Shown piece after piece: positions 5,606 through 14,292 of a stretch of DNA of 23,536 nt. Each line of letters opens with the position of its first letter. Within the stretch, counting starts at the first letter, position 1. Origin of the DNA: CAZRIZ01 sp964600285 (lineage in GTDB: Bacteria; Patescibacteriota; Saccharimonadia; Saccharimonadales; Saccharimonadaceae); contig CAZRIZ010000014.1 in assembly GCA_964600285.1 (NCBI GenBank), positions 1 to 23,536 on the forward strand, written 5' to 3'. The notes beneath the pieces were generated by a model. It worked only from the letters and a program-made list of their open reading frames with translations. It was not told the DNA's origin and searched no databases. The position numbers were made by a program, and so were the translations under genes.

Positions 5606-6088
5606 ATGGCGATACAGGGAACTCCAAAGCGAGTGAACAAAATGGACCGTATCAGAAAAGTACTGAATGTGACCTGGTTTTCAATCCTAGTAACCGCGGT
5701 CGGTGTAATACTAACGGTAGCAGGGTTTTTGTTAGTGTGTTACACGGAGATGCACCCAATACTAGCAGTACTCATATCTCTTATTGGGGTTGCGTGCGTT
5801 ATGGTGGGCTCAACTAACTTTGTCAACGTCTTTCCAAAGGATGATTTTGTCATTCTCAAGAAAGGCTGTGTCACAGGCGAGCTGACGCTAAGCAACTTCG
5901 TAGAGGTTGCTGAACACTTCAACAAGAGCAAATCGCCCGTGACAGACAAGCACATCATGGCAAACGTGAGGCATCGGCCCTATCAGCTCAATGAGAGTGT
6001 TGCCGTAGGGCCACATGATACGATAGGCCTACAGTACTTTTATAAAAAGAATTACCAGCTCGATCGGATCAAGATAATTATCGAATAA
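5606..6088 (+). CDS. two-TM protein, second of a tandem paralogous pair
   Basis: The 160-residue product has the same plan as its neighbour: basic N-terminus (1-20), two hydrophobic helices (about 25-47 and 51-74), then a soluble part. The shared motif follows the second helix: FPKDDFVILKKGCVTG, then VAEHFNKSK and VTDKH. It aligns without gaps over about 42 residues with the first paralogue, with roughly 40 percent identity by eye. Beyond that the two C-termini differ and this one is shorter. AGGAGG lies eight bases before the ATG. The gene ends before a strong terminator and faces leuS tail to tail. Family and function are not recognised; the conserved GC-x-TG after the membrane segment is the feature to search with. 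Confidence 0.85.
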   Translation: MAIQGTPKRVNKMDRIRKVLNVTWFSILVTAVGVILTVAGFLLVCYTEMHPILAVLISLIGVACVMVGSTNFVNVFPKDDFVILKKGCVTGELTLSNFVEVAEHFNKSKSPVTDKHIMANVRHRPYQLNESVAVGPHDTIGLQYFYKKNYQLDRIKIIIE

Positions 6089-6107
6089 TTATTTTAACTC
6101 GGTCCGC

Positions 6108-6138
6108 TTCCCCGCCATTATAGCGGGGAATTTTATTT
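6108..6138 (+). terminator. terminator of the second TM paralogue
   Basis: TTCCCCGC (6108-6115) pairs perfectly with GCGGGGAA (6123-6130) around seven bases, followed by TTTTATTT. The T tail overlaps the convergent leuS stop codon. Read on the minus strand there is no T run after the stem. Confidence 0.88.
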
Positions 6139-8559
6139 GACGACAATGCTAACTAGTTTTTTCGGCACGTAAATCACTTTTGCGATTTCCTTGCCCTGAG
6201 TAAATTTTTGAACATTAGACTGACTTAAGGCCAGGTTCTTTACTTCATCCTCAGACGTATCTTGCGCAATCTCTAAGGTAGATCGCACTTTGCCATTTAC
6301 CTGGACTACAATTGTAGTCTTTTCGTCAATCAGCTTCGCGGGGTCGTATTTTGGCCACTGGCTTAAATGAATCGAGTCCTTATGCCCCAGCTCCGACCAC
6401 AACTCCTCCGCCAAATGTGGCGCAAACGGTGCTACAAGTTGCAATAAAGCCTCAAGTGCTTTTTGCCAAGAGTCGTTACCCATACCTTTGGTTTTAAGTT
6501 TATATAGATTATTAACTAACTCCATCAACGATGCTATAGCGGTATTGAAACTCATTTGGTCCAAGTCATCTGACACTTTTTTGATAGTTTTATGAATCAA
6601 GCTGTCTGAGACTTGGTTGTCCGACTGTTCAGATTCAAGAAACTCTTGAACTAAGTTCCAGATACGATTCAAGAACCGATAAGTTCCGGGCACGCCATCT
6701 GGTTGCCAAGCTGTTGTCAGGTCATAGGGCGCCAAAAAGGCAATACAAAGTCTCAGAGCATCAGCACCATAACCAGACTCAATAATTTCGTTAGGGTTAA
6801 TTACATTGCCCTTAGACTTACTCATCTTTGAGCCATCAGCCGCCAATACAATACCCTGTCCCCGACGCGCCAAATAAGGCTCTGGCTCAGGAACTAATCC
6901 AGTATCATAAAAGAATTGATGCCAAAATCGCGAATAGAGCAAATGTAAGGTTGTGTGTTCCATGCCACCTAAATACATGTCAACTGCGCCCCAATACTTT
7001 AATTTCTCAGAGTCGGCGAAAACTTGGTCGTTATGAGCGTCAAAATAGCGCAAATAGTACCAACTCGAACCAGCCCAGTTTGGCATAGTATCGGTTTCTC
7101 TTTTAGCGTCTGCCCCACAAATAGGACATTTCACATTAACCCACGAGTCAATTTTTGATAATGGACTTTCGCCATCATCAGTCGGTTCATAATGGTCAAC
7201 TTCAGGTAAGGTAACTGGTAAATCTTTATCAGGGACGGTAACTACACCGCAACTTGGACAATGGATAATCGGAATTGGCTCACCCCAATAATGCTGTCGT
7301 GAAAAAATCCAGTCACGCAAACGGTAATTAGTCTTCTTAGCTCCAAGAGACAGCGATTCTAATGTGTCAATCACAGCTTGACGCGCCTGATCACCACTTA
7401 AGCCATTGAAATCACCCGAATTGATCATCTCACCATCACCGACGTAAACTTGTTCATTATAGTCAACCGGCTTAGCAATAACTTCTTTAACCGGCAGCTT
7501 AAATTTGATCGCAAACTCATAGTCCCGTACGTCATGAGCCGGTACACCCATAACTGCGCCACTGCCATAACCAAGCATAACGTAATCACCAACCCAGATT
7601 GGAATCTTTTCGCCAGTTAGCGGATGAACAGCGAAGGCCCCGGTCGACACGCCAGTTTTTTCTCGGCTTTGACTTTGTCTTTCAATTTCAGTCTTGGCTT
7701 TAGCCTCTTCAACATAGTTAGCGACTGTTTGACGTTGCTCATCTGAGACCAATTCATTTACCAGCTGATGTTCGGGCGCTAGCACTATAAAACTCACACC
7801 AAACAGCGTATCTGGCCTGGTCGAGAAAACGGTAATCTTATCTTGGTGCGCGTCTACCTTAAAATCAATTTCAGCGCCCACCGATCGACCAATCCAACTA
7901 ATCTGTTGCGACGAGATTCTATTCGGATAGTCAACCGCCTCTAGGCCGTCAATTAGCCTATCGGCGTAGTCAGTAATCTTGAGCATCCACTGTTTGAGCT
8001 TCTTTTTTTCTACCACAGTATCACAGCGTTCATGCTTACCATCAACGACTTCTTCGTTAGCTAGTCCAGTTTTACATTTTGGACACCAATTTATATCGAT
8101 ATCGTCTTGATAGGCCAATCCTTTTTTATAAAATTGTAAAAAGAGCCATTGCGTCCATTTGTAATAATTTGGATCGGATGTATTAATCTCGCGCGACCAA
8201 TCAATCGAAAGTCCGAGCGCATCAAACTGCTGGCGGAAATTAACGATATTGCGAGCTGTGGCCACCTGTGGAGCTATTTTATTTTTGATAGCAAAGTTCT
8301 CGGTCGGTAAGCCAAAAGCATCATATCCCATTGGATAAAGCACGTTGTAGCCTTGCATACGCTTGTGCCGAGCCATAATATCACCGAGCGTGTATTCTCT
8401 GGCGTGCCCAATGTGTAAGCCTTCACCCGACGGATACGGGAACTCAGTTAACATAACATATTTCTGCTTTGTATCAAAGTCTACAGCTTTATAAATTTTT
8501 GACTCAGCCCACTTTTGTTGCCACTTAGGCTCAATTTCGCTTGGGTTAAAACGTTTCAT
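6133..8559 (-). CDS. leuS: leucyl-tRNA synthetase
   Basis: LeuRS attaches leucine to tRNA-Leu in the cytoplasm, using ATP. The 808 residues are complete for a bacterial LeuRS. The class I HIGH motif is at 49-52 within FPYPSGEGLHIGHAREYT. The KMSKS motif is at 578-582. The CP1 editing domain shows STRPDTLFGVSF and GVPAHDVRDYEFA, which carries the conserved aspartate used in proofreading. Two CxxC pairs near the zinc region (CPSCG and CPICG) and another early pair (CPKC) suggest bound zinc. The C-terminal domain ends with VQVNGKVRSTLEIA. Its ATG overlaps the TAA of the upstream murF-like gene by one base (TAATG), so translation is coupled. A tRNA-Leu (TAA) is present at 18778-18865. Identification is certain. 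Confidence 0.98.
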   Translation of the reverse strand: MKRFNPSEIEPKWQQKWAESKIYKAVDFDTKQKYVMLTEFPYPSGEGLHIGHAREYTLGDIMARHKRMQGYNVLYPMGYDAFGLPTENFAIKNKIAPQVATARNIVNFRQQFDALGLSIDWSREINTSDPNYYKWTQWLFLQFYKKGLAYQDDIDINWCPKCKTGLANEEVVDGKHERCDTVVEKKKLKQWMLKITDYADRLIDGLEAVDYPNRISSQQISWIGRSVGAEIDFKVDAHQDKITVFSTRPDTLFGVSFIVLAPEHQLVNELVSDEQRQTVANYVEEAKAKTEIERQSQSREKTGVSTGAFAVHPLTGEKIPIWVGDYVMLGYGSGAVMGVPAHDVRDYEFAIKFKLPVKEVIAKPVDYNEQVYVGDGEMINSGDFNGLSGDQARQAVIDTLESLSLGAKKTNYRLRDWIFSRQHYWGEPIPIIHCPSCGVVTVPDKDLPVTLPEVDHYEPTDDGESPLSKIDSWVNVKCPICGADAKRETDTMPNWAGSSWYYLRYFDAHNDQVFADSEKLKYWGAVDMYLGGMEHTTLHLLYSRFWHQFFYDTGLVPEPEPYLARRGQGIVLAADGSKMSKSKGNVINPNEIIESGYGADALRLCIAFLAPYDLTTAWQPDGVPGTYRFLNRIWNLVQEFLESEQSDNQVSDSLIHKTIKKVSDDLDQMSFNTAIASLMELVNNLYKLKTKGMGNDSWQKALEALLQLVAPFAPHLAEELWSELGHKDSIHLSQWPKYDPAKLIDEKTTIVVQVNGKVRSTLEIAQDTSEDEVKNLALSQSNVQKFTQGKEIAKVIYVPKKLVSIVVK

Positions 8560-9869
8560 TATTCTTCTACTCCTGGAATCTTAACAAATGATGAAAAATA
8601 GTCTTCTTTGGTTTTTAGCCACTCTTCAGATTGGCGAACTAGCAACTTGTGGTCATCAATCGACGACAGGACTACCTTCACCGCCTCTTCTAAGAAAACT
8701 TTGTTTTGTGAGCCCTTGAACAACACCACTGAGCCTTTTCGTAAAACCTTATTAACAAAACCGGCCGCCGCGATTGCGTTAGAGAAACTTTTCACTTGAC
8801 AGCCATTAGCCTTTGCAGCTGGAGCGAGAAAGTGGTTTGCGTCATCACCAACGGTCACAACCCACTCTAGTAGATTTGGATTGCATAAACTACCAATTTC
8901 ACGATGCGCTTCAGCCGACGTCGTTCCTAGCTCATTCATGGATCCTAGCACGGCTATGCGAGAACCTTCTGTTGGAAAGCTATAAAGCGCTCGTAGTGCC
9001 TCTTTGGCTGCAGCTGGACTAGAATTGTAAGTATCATCAATAATCAATGACTTATTTAATCCTCTTAATAAGTTCATTCGCCCATGAGTTGGAGAAATCT
9101 TGGCCAAAGCTCGCCCAATTTCTTCAACTGACATGCCAAACTCCAACCCAATCGCAATACCAGCCGCCACTGATCGCAGAATTTGTTCACCATAGACTTG
9201 CACCTTAATATCAAATCCTTGCGGTGCACGCAATCCGACAAACCTACCGACAAAGCCATTTTTCGGGTCAAAACTTACGCTTTCAATTCGGTTCTCAGCA
9301 ACTTGGCTAGCGCCATAAGTCATGGTTGCTGGGTTGTTAACATAACGAGCATACTTACCGTCAATATCATCGCGATTAATAAGCCCGACTTTAGAAAAGT
9401 TAATCGCCATAATTTCCTCGGACGCAACCGCTTCCATATTACCAAAAAACTCCATATGTTCAGGCGTAATCGCCGTCAATATCGCCATATCTGGCCTCAA
9501 GTAACGCCCAAAAGATGCCATATCACCTGGCTTATCTACGCCAAGTTCTTGCACAATAATATCTACCGTTGCTGGTTGCTTAATACGAAGCTTGGCCGCC
9601 CGAAAAACCTTTCTCCAAGACGTAATTGAGCGCAATTTCTCTGGGTATTTGATTCCCAAAATCCCGAATGGTGCTGAAATTTCTGTATTATAGTTGTCGT
9701 CTAGCGCCCCGCCAATGCGATACTTTTCATCTAAAATAGCGGCTATTATATTTTTGGTTGTAGTTTTACCAACACTACCGACGACCACGACTAATTTAAC
9801 CTCAGGGTGAGCCTCTCTGTATTTTTTAACTAATTTTTCTAACTTACGCTGAACGTATTTCTTAAACAT
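8559..9869 (-). CDS. MurF-like Mur ligase lacking the usual N-terminal domain
   Basis: Mur ligases join an amino acid or dipeptide to a nucleotide-linked or lipid-linked precursor with ATP. MurF adds D-Ala-D-Ala to UDP-MurNAc-tripeptide. The 436 residues carry the ATP loop GSVGKTTTK at 31-39, then NTEISAPFGIL, VQELGVDKPGDM, LTAITPEHMEFFG, the MurF-type DDTYNSSPAAAKEAL, VLGSMNELG and the late KGSQ segment. These follow MurF in order. In ordinary MurF the ATP loop comes after a UDP-binding domain of about 80-100 residues; here only 30 residues precede it. So either the substrate is bound differently or the acceptor is not a UDP-sugar peptide. A -10 box lies six bases before the ATG, so the start is fixed and the mRNA is probably leaderless; the missing domain is not a start-site error. 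It is followed by leuS (TAATG). Confidence 0.88.
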   Translation of the reverse strand: MFKKYVQRKLEKLVKKYREAHPEVKLVVVVGSVGKTTTKNIIAAILDEKYRIGGALDDNYNTEISAPFGILGIKYPEKLRSITSWRKVFRAAKLRIKQPATVDIIVQELGVDKPGDMASFGRYLRPDMAILTAITPEHMEFFGNMEAVASEEIMAINFSKVGLINRDDIDGKYARYVNNPATMTYGASQVAENRIESVSFDPKNGFVGRFVGLRAPQGFDIKVQVYGEQILRSVAAGIAIGLEFGMSVEEIGRALAKISPTHGRMNLLRGLNKSLIIDDTYNSSPAAAKEALRALYSFPTEGSRIAVLGSMNELGTTSAEAHREIGSLCNPNLLEWVVTVGDDANHFLAPAAKANGCQVKSFSNAIAAAGFVNKVLRKGSVVLFKGSQNKVFLEEAVKVVLSSIDDHKLLVRQSEEWLKTKEDYFSSFVKIPGVEE

Positions 9870-9875
9870 AGCTTA

Positions 9876-9904
9876 ATTTTAGCAAAAAACAGATAAAATG
9901 TCGC
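9876..9904 (-). promoter_or_regulatory. promoter of murF-like and leuS (leaderless arrangement)
   Basis: Minus-strand GCGACA (9899-9904), 17-base spacer, TAAAAT (9876-9881), with TGC directly before the -10 (extended -10). Six bases separate it from the ATG, so transcription should begin at the start codon. There is no ribosome binding site. Confidence 0.7.
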
Positions 9905-10027
9905 CTTGTTTAGACCTAAAGTCACAGGGCGGGCTTTGATGTCTCAGGTAAGACTGCACATGCCCCACCTAACTTTCCTAACAATGCCTTAATTATTAAC
10001 CGGAGCTAGTTAATGTTATGTTGTAAA

Positions 10028-10861
10028 TTATACAACGCCATCCAAAAATGGAGGATAATCATCAAGCTCTTCAGATAGCTCCTGCGCCGTGAAAGCACGT
10101 TTTGGCTTTATTTCTTGCCATTTGCCATCGTCGGGTGAATTTTTCATATCAGATGGAAATATGATACGTCGCCAACGCATGCTTTTTGAAATTTCACCTG
10201 GATTAAACGGATTAACTCTTGAATAGTGCACCACTGCACAGTTAGATAGCTTAAATCTGCCCTTAACTTCCGGCTTCATCCAATCCTCTGGCAACAACCA
10301 TTCAATAGCATAACAAGCTGCCTTTATCATATGTCCATGCGTCACCGCCAAAACTCGTTGACCGGAATGATTTCGCCTCAGCGAATCTTGAAATGATCGA
10401 TAGCGCCAAAAAACGTCTTGCATACTTTCAGCACTATCAACCCGAGCATACCAAGGTGTTACGTTGAGCATCTTGATATCACCTTCCGATAAGTCAGAAT
10501 TTTGCCCCCACGTTCCTAAGCCCCCAAAGTAGCGCTCAATAATCCGATCGTCAATTATCCAGTGGTTTCCACCAAGATAGCTTGCAGTTTCTCGAGCACG
10601 TAAAAAAGGCGAAACAAACAAGCCGTCAAAGCTCTCTGCCCCGCCAACTTCAAAATCTAGCCAATCACGCGCTAGCTTAGCCTGCTCGATTCCTTTCTTA
10701 GTCAGGCGTTGTTGCCAATCAGGTCGCGAGGCGATCTCTTGATGAAACGGTACGATTTCACCAATTTTCTCGGCATGTTGAACTACGTTTGATTCACTCT
10801 CGCCGTGCCTCACAAAAATTAAATCATTTGGCATCTCTAGCCCACTTTGTCGATGCGTCAT
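10028..10861 (-). CDS. histidine phosphatase family protein (phosphoglycerate mutase-like)
   Basis: Members transfer phosphate to a catalytic histidine; they include phosphoglycerate mutases and assorted phosphatases. The 277-residue product has the signature RHGESESN near residue 18, then TKKGIEQAKLARDWL, SPFLRARETASYL, and the second catalytic histidine in THGHMIKAACY. The C-terminal 60 residues, beyond the fold, are not recognised. The neighbour is enolase, transcribed divergently, so a role as a glycolytic mutase is tempting. However, the insertions differ from ordinary GpmA, so I do not assign it. Two starts are possible: ATG 10861, nine bases after a TGGTAAAAT -10 element, and ATG 10834 (MPNDLIFVRHGE), which is closer to the family start but lacks a clear ribosome binding site. 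Confidence 0.88.
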   Translation of the reverse strand: MTHRQSGLEMPNDLIFVRHGESESNVVQHAEKIGEIVPFHQEIASRPDWQQRLTKKGIEQAKLARDWLDFEVGGAESFDGLFVSPFLRARETASYLGGNHWIIDDRIIERYFGGLGTWGQNSDLSEGDIKMLNVTPWYARVDSAESMQDVFWRYRSFQDSLRRNHSGQRVLAVTHGHMIKAACYAIEWLLPEDWMKPEVKGRFKLSNCAVVHYSRVNPFNPGEISKSMRWRRIIFPSDMKNSPDDGKWQEIKPKRAFTAQELSEELDDYPPFLDGVV

Positions 10862-10870
10862 ACTGGAATC

Positions 10871-10876
10871 ATTTTA
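10871..10876 (-). promoter_or_regulatory. -10 box of the histidine phosphatase gene
   Basis: Minus-strand TGGTAAAAT (extended -10 with TAAAAT) ends nine bases before the ATG at 10861. The -35 region is poor. It overlaps the divergent eno promoter region. Confidence 0.45.
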
Positions 10877-10903
10877 CCACAAGCCTGATGGTTGTGCTAA
10901 ACT
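10874..10903 (+). promoter_or_regulatory. promoter of eno (leaderless arrangement)
   Basis: TTACCA (10874-10879), 18-base spacer, TGC-TAAACT (hexamer 10898-10903). The ATG follows after seven bases, with no ribosome binding site, so the eno mRNA probably begins at or next to the start codon. Confidence 0.55.
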
Positions 10904-10910
10904 AAAAAGT

Positions 10911-12185
10911 ATGAGTAATTATTTTATAAAAGAAGTAAAAGCCCGCCAGATTATAGATTCGCGAGGCAATCCAACGGTTGAGGCTGACGTAATATTAAAC
11001 GATGGTAGCTTGGGACGAGCCGCCGTGCCAAGTGGCGCCTCAACCGGAACACGCGAAGCTCTGGAGCTACGCGACGGTGGCAGCTCTTGGATGGGCAAGG
11101 GTGTTAAGAAGGCGGTCAGTAATATTAATGATATTGTAGTTAAAGAAATTATCAGCCAAGATGCTAGTAAGCAGGCCGACATCGATCGTTTATTAATCGA
11201 TCTAGACGGTACAGAAGATAAGTCAAATTTAGGTGCAAACGCCATTTTAGCGGTAAGTCTAGCTTGTGCTAAAGCCGTTGCTAATAGTCGTAAATGGCCA
11301 CTTTACCGATACATCTCCGAAATGACTGGCTCCGAGATGAGTTTACCAATGCCAATGATGAATGTCATGAATGGAGGCGCCCATGCGTCCGGGTCAAGCG
11401 ATGTTCAGGAATATATGATTGTGCCAATCGGAGCAATCAACTTCCCTGAAGTTATGCAAATCGGCACTGAAATCTTTCATAACCTAGGCAAGATCCTCAA
11501 AGACAAAGGCTATGCCACAACCGTTGGCGACGAAGGCGGCTATGCCCCAAAGTTGAAACACGGTAATTTCGAGCCACTAGAGTTAATTTCCGAAGCCGTT
11601 AAAAAAGCTGGTTACGAACTAGGAAAAGAGGTTGCCTTTGCACTCGATGTCGCGGCAAGTGAATTATATGACGAAGAAAATTACAACCTAAAAACCGAGG
11701 GCAAAACCATCGGGGCTGATGCCGTAATTCGAATGTATACCGACTGGGTTGATGATCTGCCAATTGTTTCAATCGAGGACGGACTAGCCGAAGGCGATTG
11801 GGAAAACTGGACGAAACTAACCAAAGTGCTTGGACGAGAAGTTCAGTTAGTTGGTGACGACTTACTAGTTACTAATCCGAAATTACTCCAGGAGGCTATC
11901 GATAAAAAAGCCTGCAACGCCATCTTAATCAAGCCCAATCAAATCGGCACCTTAACTGAGACGATTACTGCTGTTAAGTTAGCTAAAACCAATGGATTCA
12001 ACACAGTTATGAGTCACCGATCAGGCGAGACTGAGGATACAACGATTGCTCATCTAGCCGTTGGGCTTGGCACAAACCAAATTAAAACTGGCTCGCTGTC
12101 ACGCACTGACCGCATCTGCAAATACAACGAACTTCTACGTATCGCAGAAGAGAATCCAAATATCAAGCTAGCAAAACCGTTCTAA
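10911..12185 (+). CDS. eno: enolase (phosphopyruvate hydratase)
   Basis: Enolase interconverts 2-phosphoglycerate and phosphoenolpyruvate with magnesium; in bacteria it can also join the RNA degradosome. The 424 residues follow the family throughout: IIDSRGNPTVEADV at the N-terminus, the mobile loop SGASTGTREALELRDG, ATTVGDEGGYAP near 205, SIEDGLAEGDW, GDDLLVTNP, the catalytic lysine in LIKPNQIGT near 340, and SHRSGETEDTTIAHLAV near 367. The length is normal. It is a single-gene unit with its own promoter and terminator, and faces ligA tail to tail. Identification is certain. Confidence 0.98.
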   Translation: MSNYFIKEVKARQIIDSRGNPTVEADVILNDGSLGRAAVPSGASTGTREALELRDGGSSWMGKGVKKAVSNINDIVVKEIISQDASKQADIDRLLIDLDGTEDKSNLGANAILAVSLACAKAVANSRKWPLYRYISEMTGSEMSLPMPMMNVMNGGAHASGSSDVQEYMIVPIGAINFPEVMQIGTEIFHNLGKILKDKGYATTVGDEGGYAPKLKHGNFEPLELISEAVKKAGYELGKEVAFALDVAASELYDEENYNLKTEGKTIGADAVIRMYTDWVDDLPIVSIEDGLAEGDWENWTKLTKVLGREVQLVGDDLLVTNPKLLQEAIDKKACNAILIKPNQIGTLTETITAVKLAKTNGFNTVMSHRSGETEDTTIAHLAVGLGTNQIKTGSLSRTDRICKYNELLRIAEENPNIKLAKPF

Positions 12186-12206
12186 GACTTGGAATGATAA
12201 AGAAAG

Positions 12207-12240
12207 ACCGCCAGTTCTACCGTGGCGGTTTTTTATTTTT
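12207..12240. terminator. terminator between eno and ligA
   Basis: ACCGCCA (12207-12213) pairs with TGGCGGT (12223-12229), followed on the plus strand by a long T run. On the minus strand the stem is followed by CTTTCTTTA, so it may serve both convergent genes. Confidence 0.88.
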
Positions 12241-12255
12241 TGCGGTTACGCACTA

Positions 12256-14292
12256 TTAAACCTGGATCAACTCTATAAGCTCTTGTTCACTGATAATTTT
12301 CGTGCCATAACTTTGGGCTTTTTTTAACTTAGAGGATCCGACTTTTCCCCCTGCTACCAAGTAATCCGTATCTTTAGCCACTGAAGTTTGAAATCTACCT
12401 CCCAAAGAGCGAATTTTTTCAGAAGCTTCGTCACGACTCATGCTTTCTAGCGACCCAGTAATTACAAAACTTTTGCCTGACAGCTTACCGCTTTTGGCCT
12501 CGAAATACGGCTCGACTCCAAGTGACTTGAATTTATCCAATAATTTTAAGTTATCATCGTTGGCAAACCAAGCCAAAACACTCTCGGCCACAACCTCTCC
12601 TATGCCATCAACAGCTCGCAACTCATCAAAGGTCGCAACCTTCAAATTATCTAGAGAGTGGAATTGACCCACTAAGTCACTTGCGGTCTGCGCCCCAACA
12701 TGGCGAATCCCCAAACCATAAACAAATCTTTCTAACGCCGGCCTCTTTTTAGCCTCGACGGCTCCTATTAACTTCTGGGCTGAGATTTCAGCAAAGCGGT
12801 CAAGGGCCAACAAATCCTCTTTTCTGAGTTGGTAAATATCTGCTAAATCTCTTACTAAGTTGTTATTGACCAGTGCTTCAACATTTTTCTCGCCCAAAGT
12901 GTTTATATCCAACGCACCTTTGGAAGCCAAGTGAATTAAGTTACGTTTCAAAATAATCGAACCAGAAAAGTCTCGAACCCGATAAACCACTTCACCGTCA
13001 GGACGCTCGAAACTCAGCTCTGGATATTGCCTAGCCAGCTCAGCTTCATAATCTATAGGTTTTGTTCCATCGGGGCGTAGCTCTACCAAAACCCTTTCTA
13101 TCTGCGGAATAATATCGCCCGCCTTAAATACCACCACAGTGTCACCACGACGAACATCAAGTCGGGCTATCTCATCGGCGTTATGCAAACTAGCGTGTTG
13201 CACCGTCGTGCCGGCAACCTGAACGGGATCGAATACAGCTACTGGCGTGGCCGCACCAGTCCGACCTAGCGAAATTACAATATCTTTTATTATCGTCGTG
13301 GCTTCTTCCGCTGGATACTTAAAAGCCACAGCACCACGAGGCGTCTTACCAACCACTCCTAAAGCCTCATACGACTTACGATCGTTTATTTTTATCACAA
13401 TGCCGTCTGTTTTAAATGGCAAACTATCTCGCCGATCCCTCCAGTAGTTAATTTTCTTCGTTAGACTCGCTAAATCAGGTACAATATCAGGATTTAAGTT
13501 GCAAGTTATGCCCAGTTCTTTCATAGCCTGATAGGCAAAACCATGGGTTGGAATCTCGTCTGAACCGTCGCGTAATAAATCATACCCACGAAAATGCAGT
13601 GGTCGCTCAGATGCTAATTTAGAGTCAAGTTGACGCATTGTTCCAGCCGCCAAATTACGCGGATTAGCAAATTCTGGCGCACCTTCTTGTCGGCGCTTTG
13701 TGTTAAGCTCGGCAAAATCGACTTTATACATCACGATTTCGCCTCGAACTTCCGTTCTACCCTTCAGAAATTGCTCAAACCCAGGCGAATAACGCAACTT
13801 TAGCGGAACATCAGGGATAGTCCTTACGTTATGTGTAATATCCTCACCTACCGAGCCATCACCACGAGTAACAGCACGCTCCAGCACACCATCTTGGTAA
13901 ATTAATGAGGCCGCTAGACCGTCCATCTTAATATCACAGAAAAACTCAAACTCTTCATTCGGGAGAATCTTCCTGGTTCGCTCAATCCAGGCACTAACTT
14001 CGCCCTCGTTAAACACATCCGCCAAAGAAATCATTCTCCACTTGTGCGGAATTTTCGTAAATTTGTCTAACGCCACTCCAGCAACTTTTTGAGTTGGGCT
14101 GTCCGCCGTGATTAGTTCAGGAAACTTATCTTCCAACATCGACAGTTCGTGTTTTAGACTATCGGCCGCAGATTCGCTCATAATTGACTCATCTAAGACA
14201 TGGTAGTGATAGCGGTAATCATCAATCAACTTCCGCAGCTTTTCGACACGATTTCGGGCTTGGTCGAAACTAAGCTGGCCTTGACTTGTCAT
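12256..14292 (-). CDS. ligA: NAD-dependent DNA ligase, zinc-finger cysteines absent
   Basis: LigA seals nicks in DNA with NAD as cofactor. The 678 residues are full length. The adenylation lysine is K122 in KMDG. The nucleotidyltransferase motifs continue with EVRGEIVM, NPRNLAAGTMRQLD, FKTDGIVIK and VAFKYPAEE. The OB fold carries LGRTGAATPVAVFDPV and HNADEIARLD. HhH repeats follow, and a BRCT domain spans about 600-678. Two things are odd. The segment between the OB fold and the HhH repeats normally has a Cys4 zinc finger; here it has no cysteine. In the NAD-specific Ia domain, the residues equivalent to E. coli D32 and Y35 are E40 and A43, while Y30, H31 and D44 are kept. The start overlaps the upstream membrane-protein gene by 23 bases. 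It is the last gene after lemA, htpX and the multi-TM gene. Confidence 0.95.
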   Translation of the reverse strand: MTSQGQLSFDQARNRVEKLRKLIDDYRYHYHVLDESIMSESAADSLKHELSMLEDKFPELITADSPTQKVAGVALDKFTKIPHKWRMISLADVFNEGEVSAWIERTRKILPNEEFEFFCDIKMDGLAASLIYQDGVLERAVTRGDGSVGEDITHNVRTIPDVPLKLRYSPGFEQFLKGRTEVRGEIVMYKVDFAELNTKRRQEGAPEFANPRNLAAGTMRQLDSKLASERPLHFRGYDLLRDGSDEIPTHGFAYQAMKELGITCNLNPDIVPDLASLTKKINYWRDRRDSLPFKTDGIVIKINDRKSYEALGVVGKTPRGAVAFKYPAEEATTIIKDIVISLGRTGAATPVAVFDPVQVAGTTVQHASLHNADEIARLDVRRGDTVVVFKAGDIIPQIERVLVELRPDGTKPIDYEAELARQYPELSFERPDGEVVYRVRDFSGSIILKRNLIHLASKGALDINTLGEKNVEALVNNNLVRDLADIYQLRKEDLLALDRFAEISAQKLIGAVEAKKRPALERFVYGLGIRHVGAQTASDLVGQFHSLDNLKVATFDELRAVDGIGEVVAESVLAWFANDDNLKLLDKFKSLGVEPYFEAKSGKLSGKSFVITGSLESMSRDEASEKIRSLGGRFQTSVAKDTDYLVAGGKVGSSKLKKAQSYGTKIISEQELIELIQV

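Noticed and set aside
9183..9629. 148-codon plus-strand open frame
   Set aside because: It lies wholly antisense to the murF-like gene, has no ribosome binding site and its product has no recognisable features; the murF frame carries clear motifs.
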